Shown here in pieces: positions 43,634 to 52,119 of a stretch of DNA of 64,000 nucleotides. The notes under the pieces are model-generated. The model was not told where the DNA came from. It did no database searches and worked only from the letters and a program-made list of their open reading frames with translations. The stretch is from NCBI GenBank assembly GCA_045595605.1, contig JAZOAS010000149.1, forward strand, positions 13,189-77,188. The letters run 5' to 3'. A program made the translations under genes and the position numbers. Within the stretch, counting starts at the first letter, position 1; each line of letters starts with the position of its first letter. This stretch comes from SIG480 sp045595605 (GTDB taxonomy: Bacteria > Bacillota > Clostridia > Oscillospirales > JAAYXM01).

Positions 43634-44776
43634 ATGAAAAATGTTTTGGTTTTAGAATTTATAACATCTTTTGGCGGCGTCCAGGCAGTCTATAAAAACA
43701 TATTGCCTGAAATGGCAAAGGAAAACAAAGTTTTTTTCTTGAATCCATATAGCGAAATGGATGATTTGGAAATTGGACAACTTGATAATATCGAAGTTGT
43801 AAAAATGTTATTAAATTCTGAAAAAGCTCTTGGCTGGAAGCGCGGAGTTTTCAGCAAAATATTAATTTGTTTGAAATATGGAGTCAAATATCTGGCGTAT
43901 TTTTTCAAAATTGCAAAGTTTGTCAGGAAGAAAGAGATAAACCTATTATATGTCAGTGGTAAGAAAGAATTTTTATTTGCATATTTGATCAAATGTTTTT
44001 GTGGTGTCCCGTATATATATCACGCTCATGGATTTGGAAAAGTCACAGACATTAATCGCTTTACAAAGATTGCAATTAATAATGCAGAGTATGTTATATG
44101 TGTTTCCAATGATGTAAAGAGTAAAATACAGAAAAGTGGAATAGAAAGTGAGAATATTGTTGTTATTAACAATGGATTGAGCTTGCAGAGTGCTGAAGAA
44201 AAAATAAAGAACGCAAAGCGTTCCGATGAAAGAGAAAAGGGTTTTTTGGTCGTCTTTGCCGGAACGATCCAGGAACAAAAAGGTGTCCTGACATTGGTAA
44301 AAGCAGTTATGCAGTTAAGAAAACAAGGATGCAATATTAAGCTTAATCTTGTGGGCGTCTGCAATAATGAAAGTTACATGAAAGAGATCAAGAATGAGGC
44401 TTCGGCGGAAGTGGTTTCTATTTGCGGATTTGCCGAAAATATCTATGAGTATTTCCTCAATGCCGACCTTATTGTACTTCCGTCAAAAGAGGAAAGCTTT
44501 GGCATGGTTCTTTTAGAGGCAATGTATGCAAGAAAGGCGGTTATAGGCTCAAATATAGGTGGCATACCTGATATCATCGTTGATGGACAGACGGGATATA
44601 TATTTGAGTGTGATAATCATATTGATTTAGCAGAAAAGATACTGAAAGTATATGAAGACAGGGATTTGTGCTGCGCACTGGGTGAGAAAGGCTTTGCTCG
44701 TGTGTGCGAGGTATTTACTGCTGAAAAGCAAGGGAAAAGGATTAATGCATTAATTAACGGTGAGGGGAATAAATAA
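43634..44776 (+). CDS. Glycosyltransferase family 4
   Basis: A 380-residue GT4 enzyme. N-terminal acceptor domain opens VLVLEFITSFGGVQAVYKNI. The donor domain has VFAGTIQEQKGVLTLVKAV and the catalytic pattern SKEESFGMVLLEAMYARKA, then NIGGIPDII. It is the second of three consecutive GTs and shares a stop-start overlap with the next. Confidence 0.9.
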   Translation: MKNVLVLEFITSFGGVQAVYKNILPEMAKENKVFFLNPYSEMDDLEIGQLDNIEVVKMLLNSEKALGWKRGVFSKILICLKYGVKYLAYFFKIAKFVRKKEINLLYVSGKKEFLFAYLIKCFCGVPYIYHAHGFGKVTDINRFTKIAINNAEYVICVSNDVKSKIQKSGIESENIVVINNGLSLQSAEEKIKNAKRSDEREKGFLVVFAGTIQEQKGVLTLVKAVMQLRKQGCNIKLNLVGVCNNESYMKEIKNEASAEVVSICGFAENIYEYFLNADLIVLPSKEESFGMVLLEAMYARKAVIGSNIGGIPDIIVDGQTGYIFECDNHIDLAEKILKVYEDRDLCCALGEKGFARVCEVFTAEKQGKRINALINGEGNK

Positions 44777-45873
44777 TGGTTATCATAATCCGAGATAATG
44801 AGTGTATTGAACCAAGAATAAAGACATATGAGGGTTTTTTGACAAAGAACAACATTCCTTTTCTGACATTGGGTTGGGACAGAAAAGGCATTTGTTCAGA
44901 TGATGAACACCATATTTTCTTTAAAAAACGGGCAGAATATGGGAAAAAGATATTCAATATATTGCCGAAGATTGAATGGATGCTCTTTGTAAACAAACAG
45001 CTGAGGATAAGAAAAAAAGATATTAGTGTAATTCATGCATGCGATGTTGATGCTGTTATACCCTCATTTAGATTTGCAAAGAAAAGAAATATAAAGATAA
45101 TTTTTGATGTTTTCGATTGGATTAGCTCGGAGCTCGATAACAATTTTGTTTTCAGCTATATTGAAAAACTTGAGAACAAATATTTTGAGAAAAGCGATTT
45201 TGTAATTATTTGTGAAGAAGAGCGAAAAAAACAAGCCGCGACACTTGCAAAAAATTTACTTGTAATGCCGAATATTCCATATAAAGATTATGTACCTGAT
45301 GTTTCAGTAATAGAAGAAGTAAAGAGAAGGAAGCGTGATTACAAGTTAACTCTTGGATATGTTGGTGTTTTTGATTATAACAGAGGGCTTGAAGACCTTC
45401 TGAGGGCAGTAGGAGAAGCCGAGGATATTTCTCTTGAAATTGCAGGATACGGTGGCCTCATCGAAACAGTTGAAAATGCTGCAAAAAAGTATAAAAACAT
45501 ACATTTTTGGGGTTCGGTTGAATATGATAAAGGACAGACCATCCTTTCCCAAACAGATGTTGTTGTAGCCCTTTATTACCTAACAAATCCGGTTCATCGT
45601 TTTGCTGCGCCGAATAAATATTATGAGGCATTAAAGCTGAATAAACCGCTTTTGACAACGAAAGGAACCTTAGTAGGCGAAAAGATTGAAAAGTATAACA
45701 CAGGAATCGTTGTTGAGGAAGGGGTCAGTTCGATTCTTGAAGCGGTGAATATTTTCAGCGACATATCAAAACTTGAGGAATTGTCCGAAAACGCCCGTAA
45801 GCTTTGGGAAAATCACTACAAAGATTATATTGAAAATTTCCTGGAAAAAGAATATAAAAAAATATGCATCTGA
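44776..45873 (+). CDS. Glycosyltransferase (GT4-like)
   Basis: A 365-residue GT-B protein. The donor half includes LGYVGVFDYNRGLEDLLRAV and SQTDVVVALYYLTNPVHRFA with APNKYYEALKLNKPLL, a variant of the EALK donor motif seen in capsular GTs. The ATG overlaps the previous stop (TAATG). The sugar is unknown. Confidence 0.82.
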   Translation: MVIIIRDNECIEPRIKTYEGFLTKNNIPFLTLGWDRKGICSDDEHHIFFKKRAEYGKKIFNILPKIEWMLFVNKQLRIRKKDISVIHACDVDAVIPSFRFAKKRNIKIIFDVFDWISSELDNNFVFSYIEKLENKYFEKSDFVIICEEERKKQAATLAKNLLVMPNIPYKDYVPDVSVIEEVKRRKRDYKLTLGYVGVFDYNRGLEDLLRAVGEAEDISLEIAGYGGLIETVENAAKKYKNIHFWGSVEYDKGQTILSQTDVVVALYYLTNPVHRFAAPNKYYEALKLNKPLLTTKGTLVGEKIEKYNTGIVVEEGVSSILEAVNIFSDISKLEELSENARKLWENHYKDYIENFLEKEYKKICI

Positions 45874-45890
45874 AACGGTGGGTGAAGCAG

Positions 45891-47072
45891 ATGGTAGAGT
45901 CTAATAAGATTTGTTGTGGTTGTGGTATTTGCGAAAGCCTTTGTCCGACAAATGCTATCAGGATGGAAAAGGACACATTTGGTTTTATGCTTCCTAAGGC
46001 TGACGAGAGCAAATGCATAGGTTGCACTGTGTGCAATAACAGGTGTCCAATGGGGTCAGAAGAAGCAAAAAACGAATTTAGTCAAAAGTATTATGCAGCA
46101 GTTTCCAGAGACCATGTTTCCTTGAAAGACAGTGCATCAGGCGGAGCTTTTTTTGTGTTTGCAAAAAAGATAATAGAAGAAGGCGGAGTTGTTTTCGGTT
46201 GCATACTTGATGACGAACAGATGCCCATCATTACATATGCAGAGCGCATAGAGACCCTAAAAAAAATGCAAGGTTCGAAATATGTGGAAGCAGAAGCGAA
46301 GGAATCTTTTTCGGAGGCAAAAAGATTTCTTGATGAAGGAAGACGAGTTTTATATTCCGGAACGCCATGCAAAGTGGCTGCACTAAGGCAATATCTTAAT
46401 AAAGAATATGACAAGCTCGTTTGCTGTGAAATAATATGTCACGGCGTTGCAAGCAGGGAGCTGTTTCGTGATTACCTTGATTATTTGTCAAGAAAGCTTG
46501 GAGGAAGAATTATAAGTGTATCCTTCAGGGACAAGAAAAAAGGATGGGGGAATTTATTAAAAATAACCTATGAAAAGGACGGGAAAGTTCGCGAAAAGTT
46601 CTTGTCGTATGCAGAGAGTTCCTACTACTATTATTATGTAGTGAACGCAACTTACAGAGAATCATGCTACGAATGCCCGTTCGCAAAGATAAACCGAGAA
46701 GGCGATATTACCATCGGTGATTTTTGGGGTGGACGCGCCCTTATTCAGAATGTTGACCCCGATCTTGGCGTTTCCGCAATTATTGTTTCTTCGTTAAAGG
46801 GTCAGAGCATATTTAATGAATGTTTAGATTTATTCAGTTATGTTGAGACAGAGATGGAAACAATGACGAAAGAAAACCCAAACCTTTTGCACCCCTCTGA
46901 ACGGGGTTCTGAAGCAGATTTGTTTTGGAAAACATATTCTGATGGTGGATTTGAAGCCGTGGAGAAGTTGCACAAACAGATGCATAGTAAGAGTATATTA
47001 AAAGAAAAAATCAAAAGAATACTTCCGATGTCATGTATTAAGATTATAAGAAAGATGAGAGGAACTGTATGA
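45891..47072 (+). CDS. FrhB/F420 dehydrogenase beta-like iron-sulfur protein
   Basis: About 393 residues. Two 4Fe-4S motifs open the protein (CCGCGICESLCPTNAI and CIGCTVCNNRCPMGS). An FrhB-type N- and C-domain follow, with SGTPCKVAALRQYL, CHGVASRELFRDYL and CYECPFAKINREGDITIGDFWG. Such proteins occur often in polysaccharide loci next to pyruvyl transferases; a redox role on a sugar is presumed but the reaction is unclear. The ATG at 45891 is preferred; a start at 45864, overlapping the previous gene by ten bases, is possible. The adjacent pyruvyl transferase start overlaps its stop. Confidence 0.85.
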   Translation: MVESNKICCGCGICESLCPTNAIRMEKDTFGFMLPKADESKCIGCTVCNNRCPMGSEEAKNEFSQKYYAAVSRDHVSLKDSASGGAFFVFAKKIIEEGGVVFGCILDDEQMPIITYAERIETLKKMQGSKYVEAEAKESFSEAKRFLDEGRRVLYSGTPCKVAALRQYLNKEYDKLVCCEIICHGVASRELFRDYLDYLSRKLGGRIISVSFRDKKKGWGNLLKITYEKDGKVREKFLSYAESSYYYYYVVNATYRESCYECPFAKINREGDITIGDFWGGRALIQNVDPDLGVSAIIVSSLKGQSIFNECLDLFSYVETEMETMTKENPNLLHPSERGSEADLFWKTYSDGGFEAVEKLHKQMHSKSILKEKIKRILPMSCIKIIRKMRGTV

Positions 47073-48139
47073 AAACATTAACGATAACACTCCATGATAC
47101 AGATAATTGTGGTTCTTCATTACAGGCGTTTGCTCTCCAACAGTTTTTGTTGAAAAACGGCATCGAAAATGAAATAATAGATTATACCCCTCAATATTTG
47201 AAGTATAACGGAAGTAAAATTAGAGCTTTTGCAAAAAAAGTGCTTTTCTTCTTTCCTACAATAAAAAAGGATAGAAAGTTTAAGCTATTTAAAAAAGAGC
47301 ATCTAAAAGTTACAACTGAAAAATACTTCACGCTTGAAGAGCTAAAAAATGCAAAGCTGACGGCAGATTGCTTCATTACTGGGAGTGACCAGTTATGGAA
47401 TGATACCTTTATGTGTGGAAGAGACCCTGCATATTATTTGGGGTTTACTGATGAGAATAAAGTTGCATATGCAGTCAGCTTGGGAAAAGAAAAAGTCAGT
47501 TTGGAAAACAAAAAAACAATAGCCACTTTTTGCTCAAACTACAAATGGATTTCCGTAAGAGAACCATCGAGCATTGCTGAGGTATCAAGTGTTACAAAAG
47601 TACCGGTGAAGCATGTTTGCGACCCCGTTTTTTTAAACACAAGAAGTACATATTCAGCAATAGCCCGAAAAGTGAAAGTAAGCGATAAATATATTCTGGT
47701 TTATTTGGCGCAGGCGGTTGATAAAGAAGCAATGAATTTGATGCTTGCCTGTTTGAAAGAAAAATTGAATTGCAAAACTATTTTGATAGGAACTTGTGTT
47801 AAAAAGTGCAAATGTGATGTTCATTTAAAATCAGCATCGCCTGAAGAATTTTTATATCTGATAGAAAACGCAGAATATGTCATTTCAAATTCATTCCACG
47901 CAACGATGTTTTCGCTTATATTCCAAAAACAGTTTTCAACATTGTTACCAAAAGATAACAGTGCCAGGATAGTATCTGTGCTGGAAGATCTGGGATTGCA
48001 AAGTCATGGATTGGAAAAACCGCATTATGCAGATAATGATATCACAGCGGAAGAATATGAAGTGATTGCGAAGAAATTAGATAATTTCTCAAGAGAATCA
48101 GGAAAAGCATTACTTCAACAATTAGGAAACTTATGTTAG
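47069..48139 (+). CDS. Polysaccharide pyruvyl transferase family protein
   Basis: A 356-residue enzyme of the CsaB/WcaK family that would place a pyruvyl ketal on a sugar. The opening TLHDTDNCGSSLQAFALQQF, the GSDQLWND motif, YAVSLGKEKVS and the late NSFHATMFSLIFQKQF motif are characteristic. It overlaps the FrhB-like gene by four bases, a pairing seen in many loci. Confidence 0.9.
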   Translation: MKTLTITLHDTDNCGSSLQAFALQQFLLKNGIENEIIDYTPQYLKYNGSKIRAFAKKVLFFFPTIKKDRKFKLFKKEHLKVTTEKYFTLEELKNAKLTADCFITGSDQLWNDTFMCGRDPAYYLGFTDENKVAYAVSLGKEKVSLENKKTIATFCSNYKWISVREPSSIAEVSSVTKVPVKHVCDPVFLNTRSTYSAIARKVKVSDKYILVYLAQAVDKEAMNLMLACLKEKLNCKTILIGTCVKKCKCDVHLKSASPEEFLYLIENAEYVISNSFHATMFSLIFQKQFSTLLPKDNSARIVSVLEDLGLQSHGLEKPHYADNDITAEEYEVIAKKLDNFSRESGKALLQQLGNLC

Positions 48140-48153
48140 GGTAAGGAGGGATT

Positions 48154-49341
48154 ATGTTGAGAGAACAAGAAAGATTTTTATCAATCCTTTCTGATTATAT
48201 ATACAACCGCCAAACTTTGCTCGATGAAAATATTAATTGGAGCGAATTAATAGAAATAGCTAAAAAACATCAACTGCTTGGTATAATTATAGAGCAGGCG
48301 AGTGGAAATAAAATTGACGCTTCAGCTAAGAATATATTGGTAAATCATTTTGCACAGATGATAAAGGTTAAAACAATACAGGAGCAATGCCTTTCAGAGG
48401 TAGAGGAATACCTTAATAGTAATAATATACAACATTGTATTGTTAAAGGAAGTGTTGTAGCTAAGTACTATTATCAAGAGCATCACCGCTCAATGGGGGA
48501 TATCGATATCATTGTTAATTCAAACGATAGAGAAAAAGTGCACGAGTATTTGATTTCGATGGGGTTTGAAAACAAGTCAAGAAACATAAATCACGAATGG
48601 GTATATATGAGAGGGGTTTGTGAGATAGAGCTACATGACAGGTTAATATATCCAGAGGTCTTTAATAAGAGTTGTGAGGAGAAATTCTTCAACAATCTTT
48701 GGGATCATGTAAAGAACAACGAGCTTGAACAAAATTTTCATTTTCTCTACTTGATATATCATTTAAAAAAGCATATGACTTCTACTGGAGCAGGCTTCAG
48801 GCAATTTGTTGACTTATGTCTTATGTTGAAAAATTGTTCGGAGTTAGACAAACCCCTTATTATTAAATATCTAAAACAGACAGAAATGACAGAGTTTGCA
48901 AAAGTGATTTTTTCGTTTTGTGCATACTGGTTTAATGATAAATCGTTACGCTTTTTCGAAGGGGATTTTAAGTTGGGCCCTGAAGTGATGAAAAGACAGA
49001 CAGAGATAATTTTTCGGAACGGAGTCTTTGGTGGCAACAACGAGGACAACAGAATTAACGTATCCGTAAATAATCTTCGTTTCAGTAAATTTAGATTGAT
49101 TTCAAAATTTCGGGTTATCTTAATGCAGTTATTTCCCAGTTATAACAATCTAATAGCAACGAGTAAATACGACTTTTTGCGTAAGAGACCGTATTTATTA
49201 CCGTTTGCTTGGGTGTACCGTTTTTGTATTAACGCAAAAAAGGGGAATATAAAGTCTTTTTTTGAGAAAAAAGTAAACTTTGCTTCATTAGAACAGCAAA
49301 AGAAGAGAGAAGAAGATTTAGAGCAGTGGAAAATAATTTAA
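48154..49341 (+). CDS. Nucleotidyltransferase-fold protein (NTP_transf_5 type)
   Basis: A 395-residue protein with a polymerase-beta-like nucleotidyltransferase core: HCIVKGSVVAKYYYQEHHR followed by SMGDIDIIVNSND, where GDIDI provides the paired metal-binding aspartates. An added third carboxylate is likely in CEIELHDR. It resembles the uncharacterised nucleotidyltransferase family found in capsule and peptide loci. Its target is unknown. It is the last and one of the most AT-rich genes of the locus. Confidence 0.75.
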   Translation: MLREQERFLSILSDYIYNRQTLLDENINWSELIEIAKKHQLLGIIIEQASGNKIDASAKNILVNHFAQMIKVKTIQEQCLSEVEEYLNSNNIQHCIVKGSVVAKYYYQEHHRSMGDIDIIVNSNDREKVHEYLISMGFENKSRNINHEWVYMRGVCEIELHDRLIYPEVFNKSCEEKFFNNLWDHVKNNELEQNFHFLYLIYHLKKHMTSTGAGFRQFVDLCLMLKNCSELDKPLIIKYLKQTEMTEFAKVIFSFCAYWFNDKSLRFFEGDFKLGPEVMKRQTEIIFRNGVFGGNNEDNRINVSVNNLRFSKFRLISKFRVILMQLFPSYNNLIATSKYDFLRKRPYLLPFAWVYRFCINAKKGNIKSFFEKKVNFASLEQQKKREEDLEQWKII

Positions 49342-49367
49342 AAAAGGCGTCTAAATTGATAACAACA

Positions 49368-49397
49368 AAAGCCTCGGTGCATTGCACCGAGGCTTTA
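49368..49397. terminator. Terminator between the polysaccharide locus and rsmG
   Basis: AAAGCCTCGGTGC pairs with GCACCGAGGCTTT. The A- and T-runs on either side let it end both converging transcripts. Confidence 0.85.
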
Positions 49398-49406
49398 TCT
49401 TAAATT

Positions 49407-50105
49407 TTACAGTGGGCTTGCTTTTATTTTTGCAAAGCGGCGGGGATATTTTTTGGGGGTTTCCGATACCTTCTTTATTATGAGCACCGTATGGGTAATA
49501 TCCGAGTCATAAAGCGGGTAGTCAAACCTCTTCTCAATCTTACCGCCGAGTGTTTTTATCGCGTTCTTTGCGCGGTTTATTTCCTCTTCGCAGTCGGATG
49601 CCTTCATCGCAAGCATTACTCCGCCGACCTTTACAAACGGAAGGCACATCTCAGAGAGCATCGAAAGGTCAGCTACTGCGCGCGAAACTGCGATGTCGTA
49701 TCCTTCGCGATAGCCTTCTATGTTCGCCTGCTCCTCAGCGCGCGCGTGGAGAAGCTCGACATCGGAAATTGCGAGCTTTTCACAAACTGACGAGAGAAAA
49801 TTTATTCTTTTTCCGAGCGAGTCGAGAAGAGTAAGCGAGATATCGCTCTTTGCAAGGCGAAGCGGAAGACCCGGAAAGCCTGCACCGCAACCGACATCTA
49901 TAACGCGCTTACCCGAAAAGTCATAAGAGGTAAGAAGCGCGAGCGAGTCGGCGAAGTGGCGGATGCAAACCTCGCGCGGTTCTGTTATCGCCGTGAGGTT
50001 CATGACCTTATTTGTTTCGATAAGCTCGTCTGCAAAGGTAATAAAGGGCTTTGCCGAAGCTTCAATATCAAGACTTTTGAAAATATCGTTAAGTAAAGCT
50101 TCCAT
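49407..50105 (-). CDS. rsmG: 16S rRNA 7-methylguanosine methyltransferase RsmG
   Basis: SAM-dependent methylase acting on G527 of 16S rRNA (232 aa). The SAM site is VIDVGCGAGFPGLPLRL, with the preceding NLTAITEPREVCIRHFADSL block typical of RsmG/GidB. It starts two bases after mnmG, the usual pairing. The last residues are basic and extend slightly beyond most homologues. Confidence 0.95.
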   Translation of the reverse strand: MEALLNDIFKSLDIEASAKPFITFADELIETNKVMNLTAITEPREVCIRHFADSLALLTSYDFSGKRVIDVGCGAGFPGLPLRLAKSDISLTLLDSLGKRINFLSSVCEKLAISDVELLHARAEEQANIEGYREGYDIAVSRAVADLSMLSEMCLPFVKVGGVMLAMKASDCEEEINRAKNAIKTLGGKIEKRFDYPLYDSDITHTVLIIKKVSETPKKYPRRFAKIKASPL

Positions 50106-50107
50106 TT

Positions 50108-51982
50108 TTACTTATTTCCCCTCTGTTTAAGATAAAGCAGGAGCGCCGCAATATCGGCAGGGCTGACGCCTGAGATTCGTGACGCCTGACCGACGGATTT
50201 CGGGCGGATGTTTGAAAGCTTCTGCCTTGCTTCCGTGCGGAGTCCGATGAGCGACATATAGTCGATGTCCTCGGGAAGTGTTTTCTGCTCAAGCTTTTTG
50301 AACTGTTCAATCTGCGACATACTGCGCTTTATGTATCCGTCGTACTTCAGCGAGATTTCGACCGTTTCGATAATATTCGGAGAAAGCTCTTCTCTCTTCT
50401 TGTCAAACGGAGAAAGTGCCGCATAGTCAAGCTGTGGGCGGCGGATGAGATCCGCAAGGCTCGCGCCGGTAGAGAGCGGGCTCGTTCCGCGTTCCATAAG
50501 AAACTCGTTTATTTCTTTTCCCGGAGGGATAACCGTCTTTTCAAGGCGGGTAAGCTCGTCCTCGCTTGCCTTTTTCTTGTTTATCATTCGCTCATACTTC
50601 TCTTTTGAAACAAGCCCGAGCGCATACCCCTTTTCCGTAAGGCGCAAATCGGCGTTATCCTGACGGAGATAGAGGCGGTATTCCGAGCGCGAGGTCATCA
50701 TACGGTACGGCTCGTTTGTTCCCTTTGTGACGAGGTCGTCGATGAGCGTTCCGATATATGACTCTGACCTGTCAAGTGTAAACGGCTCTTTGCCGAAAAG
50801 TGAGTTTGCGGCATTTATTCCTGCGATAAGGCCCTGGACCGCGGCCTCTTCATAGCCTGAGCTTCCGCAGAACTGACCCGCGCCGTAAAGACCGCGGACG
50901 GCTTTGACCGCAAGAGTTGCATCGAGCGCTGTCGGGTCGATGCAGTCATACTCTATCGCGTAGGCGAAGCGCATAATTTCGGCATTTTCAAGCCCTTCGA
51001 TAGAATGGACTATAAGAAGCTGGACATCCTCGGGAAGCGAGGAAGACAGCCCCTGAATATACATTTCGTCGGTGGAAAGGCCCATCGGCTCAACAAAGAG
51101 CTGGTGGCGCTTTTTATCCGCAAAGCGCATTACCTTATCTTCAATAGACGGGCAGTATCGCGGACCGACGCCTTTTATATTTCCGGAAAAGAGCGGTGAA
51201 CGGTGGAGATTTTCGCGGATTATGCGATGGGTCTCCTCGTTTGTGTATGTAAGGTGGCAGATACGGAGGTTCTGAAGCTTGCGCTGCGTATCAAACGAAA
51301 ACGGAGCAATATCCTCATCCCCCGGCTGCGGTTCCATTTTTGAAAAGTCGATTGACCTTGCATTGATTCTCGGTGGAGTTCCCGTTTTGAATCTTCTGAG
51401 CGGAAGCCCGAGAGAAAGAAGGTTCTCTGTAAGCTCGGTTGCGGCAAACATACCGTCAGGACCGCCCTCGCGGGAGCTTTCGCCGACGGTCGTCTTACCG
51501 CCGAGATATGTTCCCGTTGCAATAATGCACTTTGAAACGAGGTACTTTCCTCCCGTTGCGGTGACAACGGCGGAGACTTCGCCGTCAGTGACCTCAACCT
51601 TTACGATTTCAGCCTGAAGAAGGTGGAGATTCTCACACTTCTCAAGCGCTTCCTTCATTCGCGCCTGATACGCGCGTCTGTCTGCCTGAGCGCGGAGAGA
51701 ATAAACGGCAGGACCCTTGCCACGGTTGAGCATACGGTACTGGATACAGGTATCGTCAGCAGCCCTACCCATTTCGCCACCGAGGGCGTCGAGCTCGCGG
51801 ACGAGATGACCCTTTGCCGTACCGCCGATAGCGGGGTTACAGGGCATATTTCCGACGGAGTCAAGGTTTATGGAAAAGCAAATAACGCGCGCGCCAAGTC
51901 GCGCCGCAGAGAGCGCAGCTTCACAGCCCGCGTGCCCCGCGCCGATAACGGCAATATCATATTTTCCTGCGATATATTCCAT
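50108..51982 (-). CDS. mnmG: tRNA uridine 5-carboxymethylaminomethyl modification enzyme MnmG
   Basis: FAD-binding enzyme that, with MnmE, modifies the wobble uridine of several tRNAs (624 aa, normal length). The FAD motif DIAVIGAGHAGCEAALSAAR, the NPAIGGTAKGHLVREID-type block (here VRELDALGGEMG) and RTGTPPRIN-like sequence (FKTGTPPRINARSI) are present, as is the C-terminal helical domain. AAAGGAG precedes the ATG. The partner mnmE is not in the window. Confidence 0.96.
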   Translation of the reverse strand: MEYIAGKYDIAVIGAGHAGCEAALSAARLGARVICFSINLDSVGNMPCNPAIGGTAKGHLVRELDALGGEMGRAADDTCIQYRMLNRGKGPAVYSLRAQADRRAYQARMKEALEKCENLHLLQAEIVKVEVTDGEVSAVVTATGGKYLVSKCIIATGTYLGGKTTVGESSREGGPDGMFAATELTENLLSLGLPLRRFKTGTPPRINARSIDFSKMEPQPGDEDIAPFSFDTQRKLQNLRICHLTYTNEETHRIIRENLHRSPLFSGNIKGVGPRYCPSIEDKVMRFADKKRHQLFVEPMGLSTDEMYIQGLSSSLPEDVQLLIVHSIEGLENAEIMRFAYAIEYDCIDPTALDATLAVKAVRGLYGAGQFCGSSGYEEAAVQGLIAGINAANSLFGKEPFTLDRSESYIGTLIDDLVTKGTNEPYRMMTSRSEYRLYLRQDNADLRLTEKGYALGLVSKEKYERMINKKKASEDELTRLEKTVIPPGKEINEFLMERGTSPLSTGASLADLIRRPQLDYAALSPFDKKREELSPNIIETVEISLKYDGYIKRSMSQIEQFKKLEQKTLPEDIDYMSLIGLRTEARQKLSNIRPKSVGQASRISGVSPADIAALLLYLKQRGNK

Positions 51983-52012
51983 AAAAAGACTCTCCTTTGT
52001 TCAATACAGAAT

Positions 52013-52041
52013 ATTATACTATAAAACCGTAATTTCTGCAA
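52013..52041 (-). promoter_or_regulatory. Promoter of mnmG-rsmG
   Basis: On the minus strand TTGCAG (52041-52036), 17-bp spacer and TATAAT (52018-52013). Confidence 0.7.
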
Positions 52042-52060
52042 CGGAAAATAACAGGCGAAC

Positions 52061-52089
52061 TTGTAAAAAGGCAGGAGATATGGTAAAAT
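52061..52089 (+). promoter_or_regulatory. Promoter of the SLH-protease gene
   Basis: TTGTAA (52061-52066), 17-bp spacer and TAAAAT (52084-52089) with ATGG before the -10. Confidence 0.65.
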
Positions 52090-52119
52090 AAAGAAAAAAG
52101 ACCCAAAGGAGAAAGTAAA

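Noticed and set aside
31812..49341. Genomic island or prophage integrated at the tRNA genes
   Set aside because: No integrase, no duplicated tRNA 3' end at the far side and no phage or conjugation gene were seen; the variable block starts 3 kb after the tRNAs.
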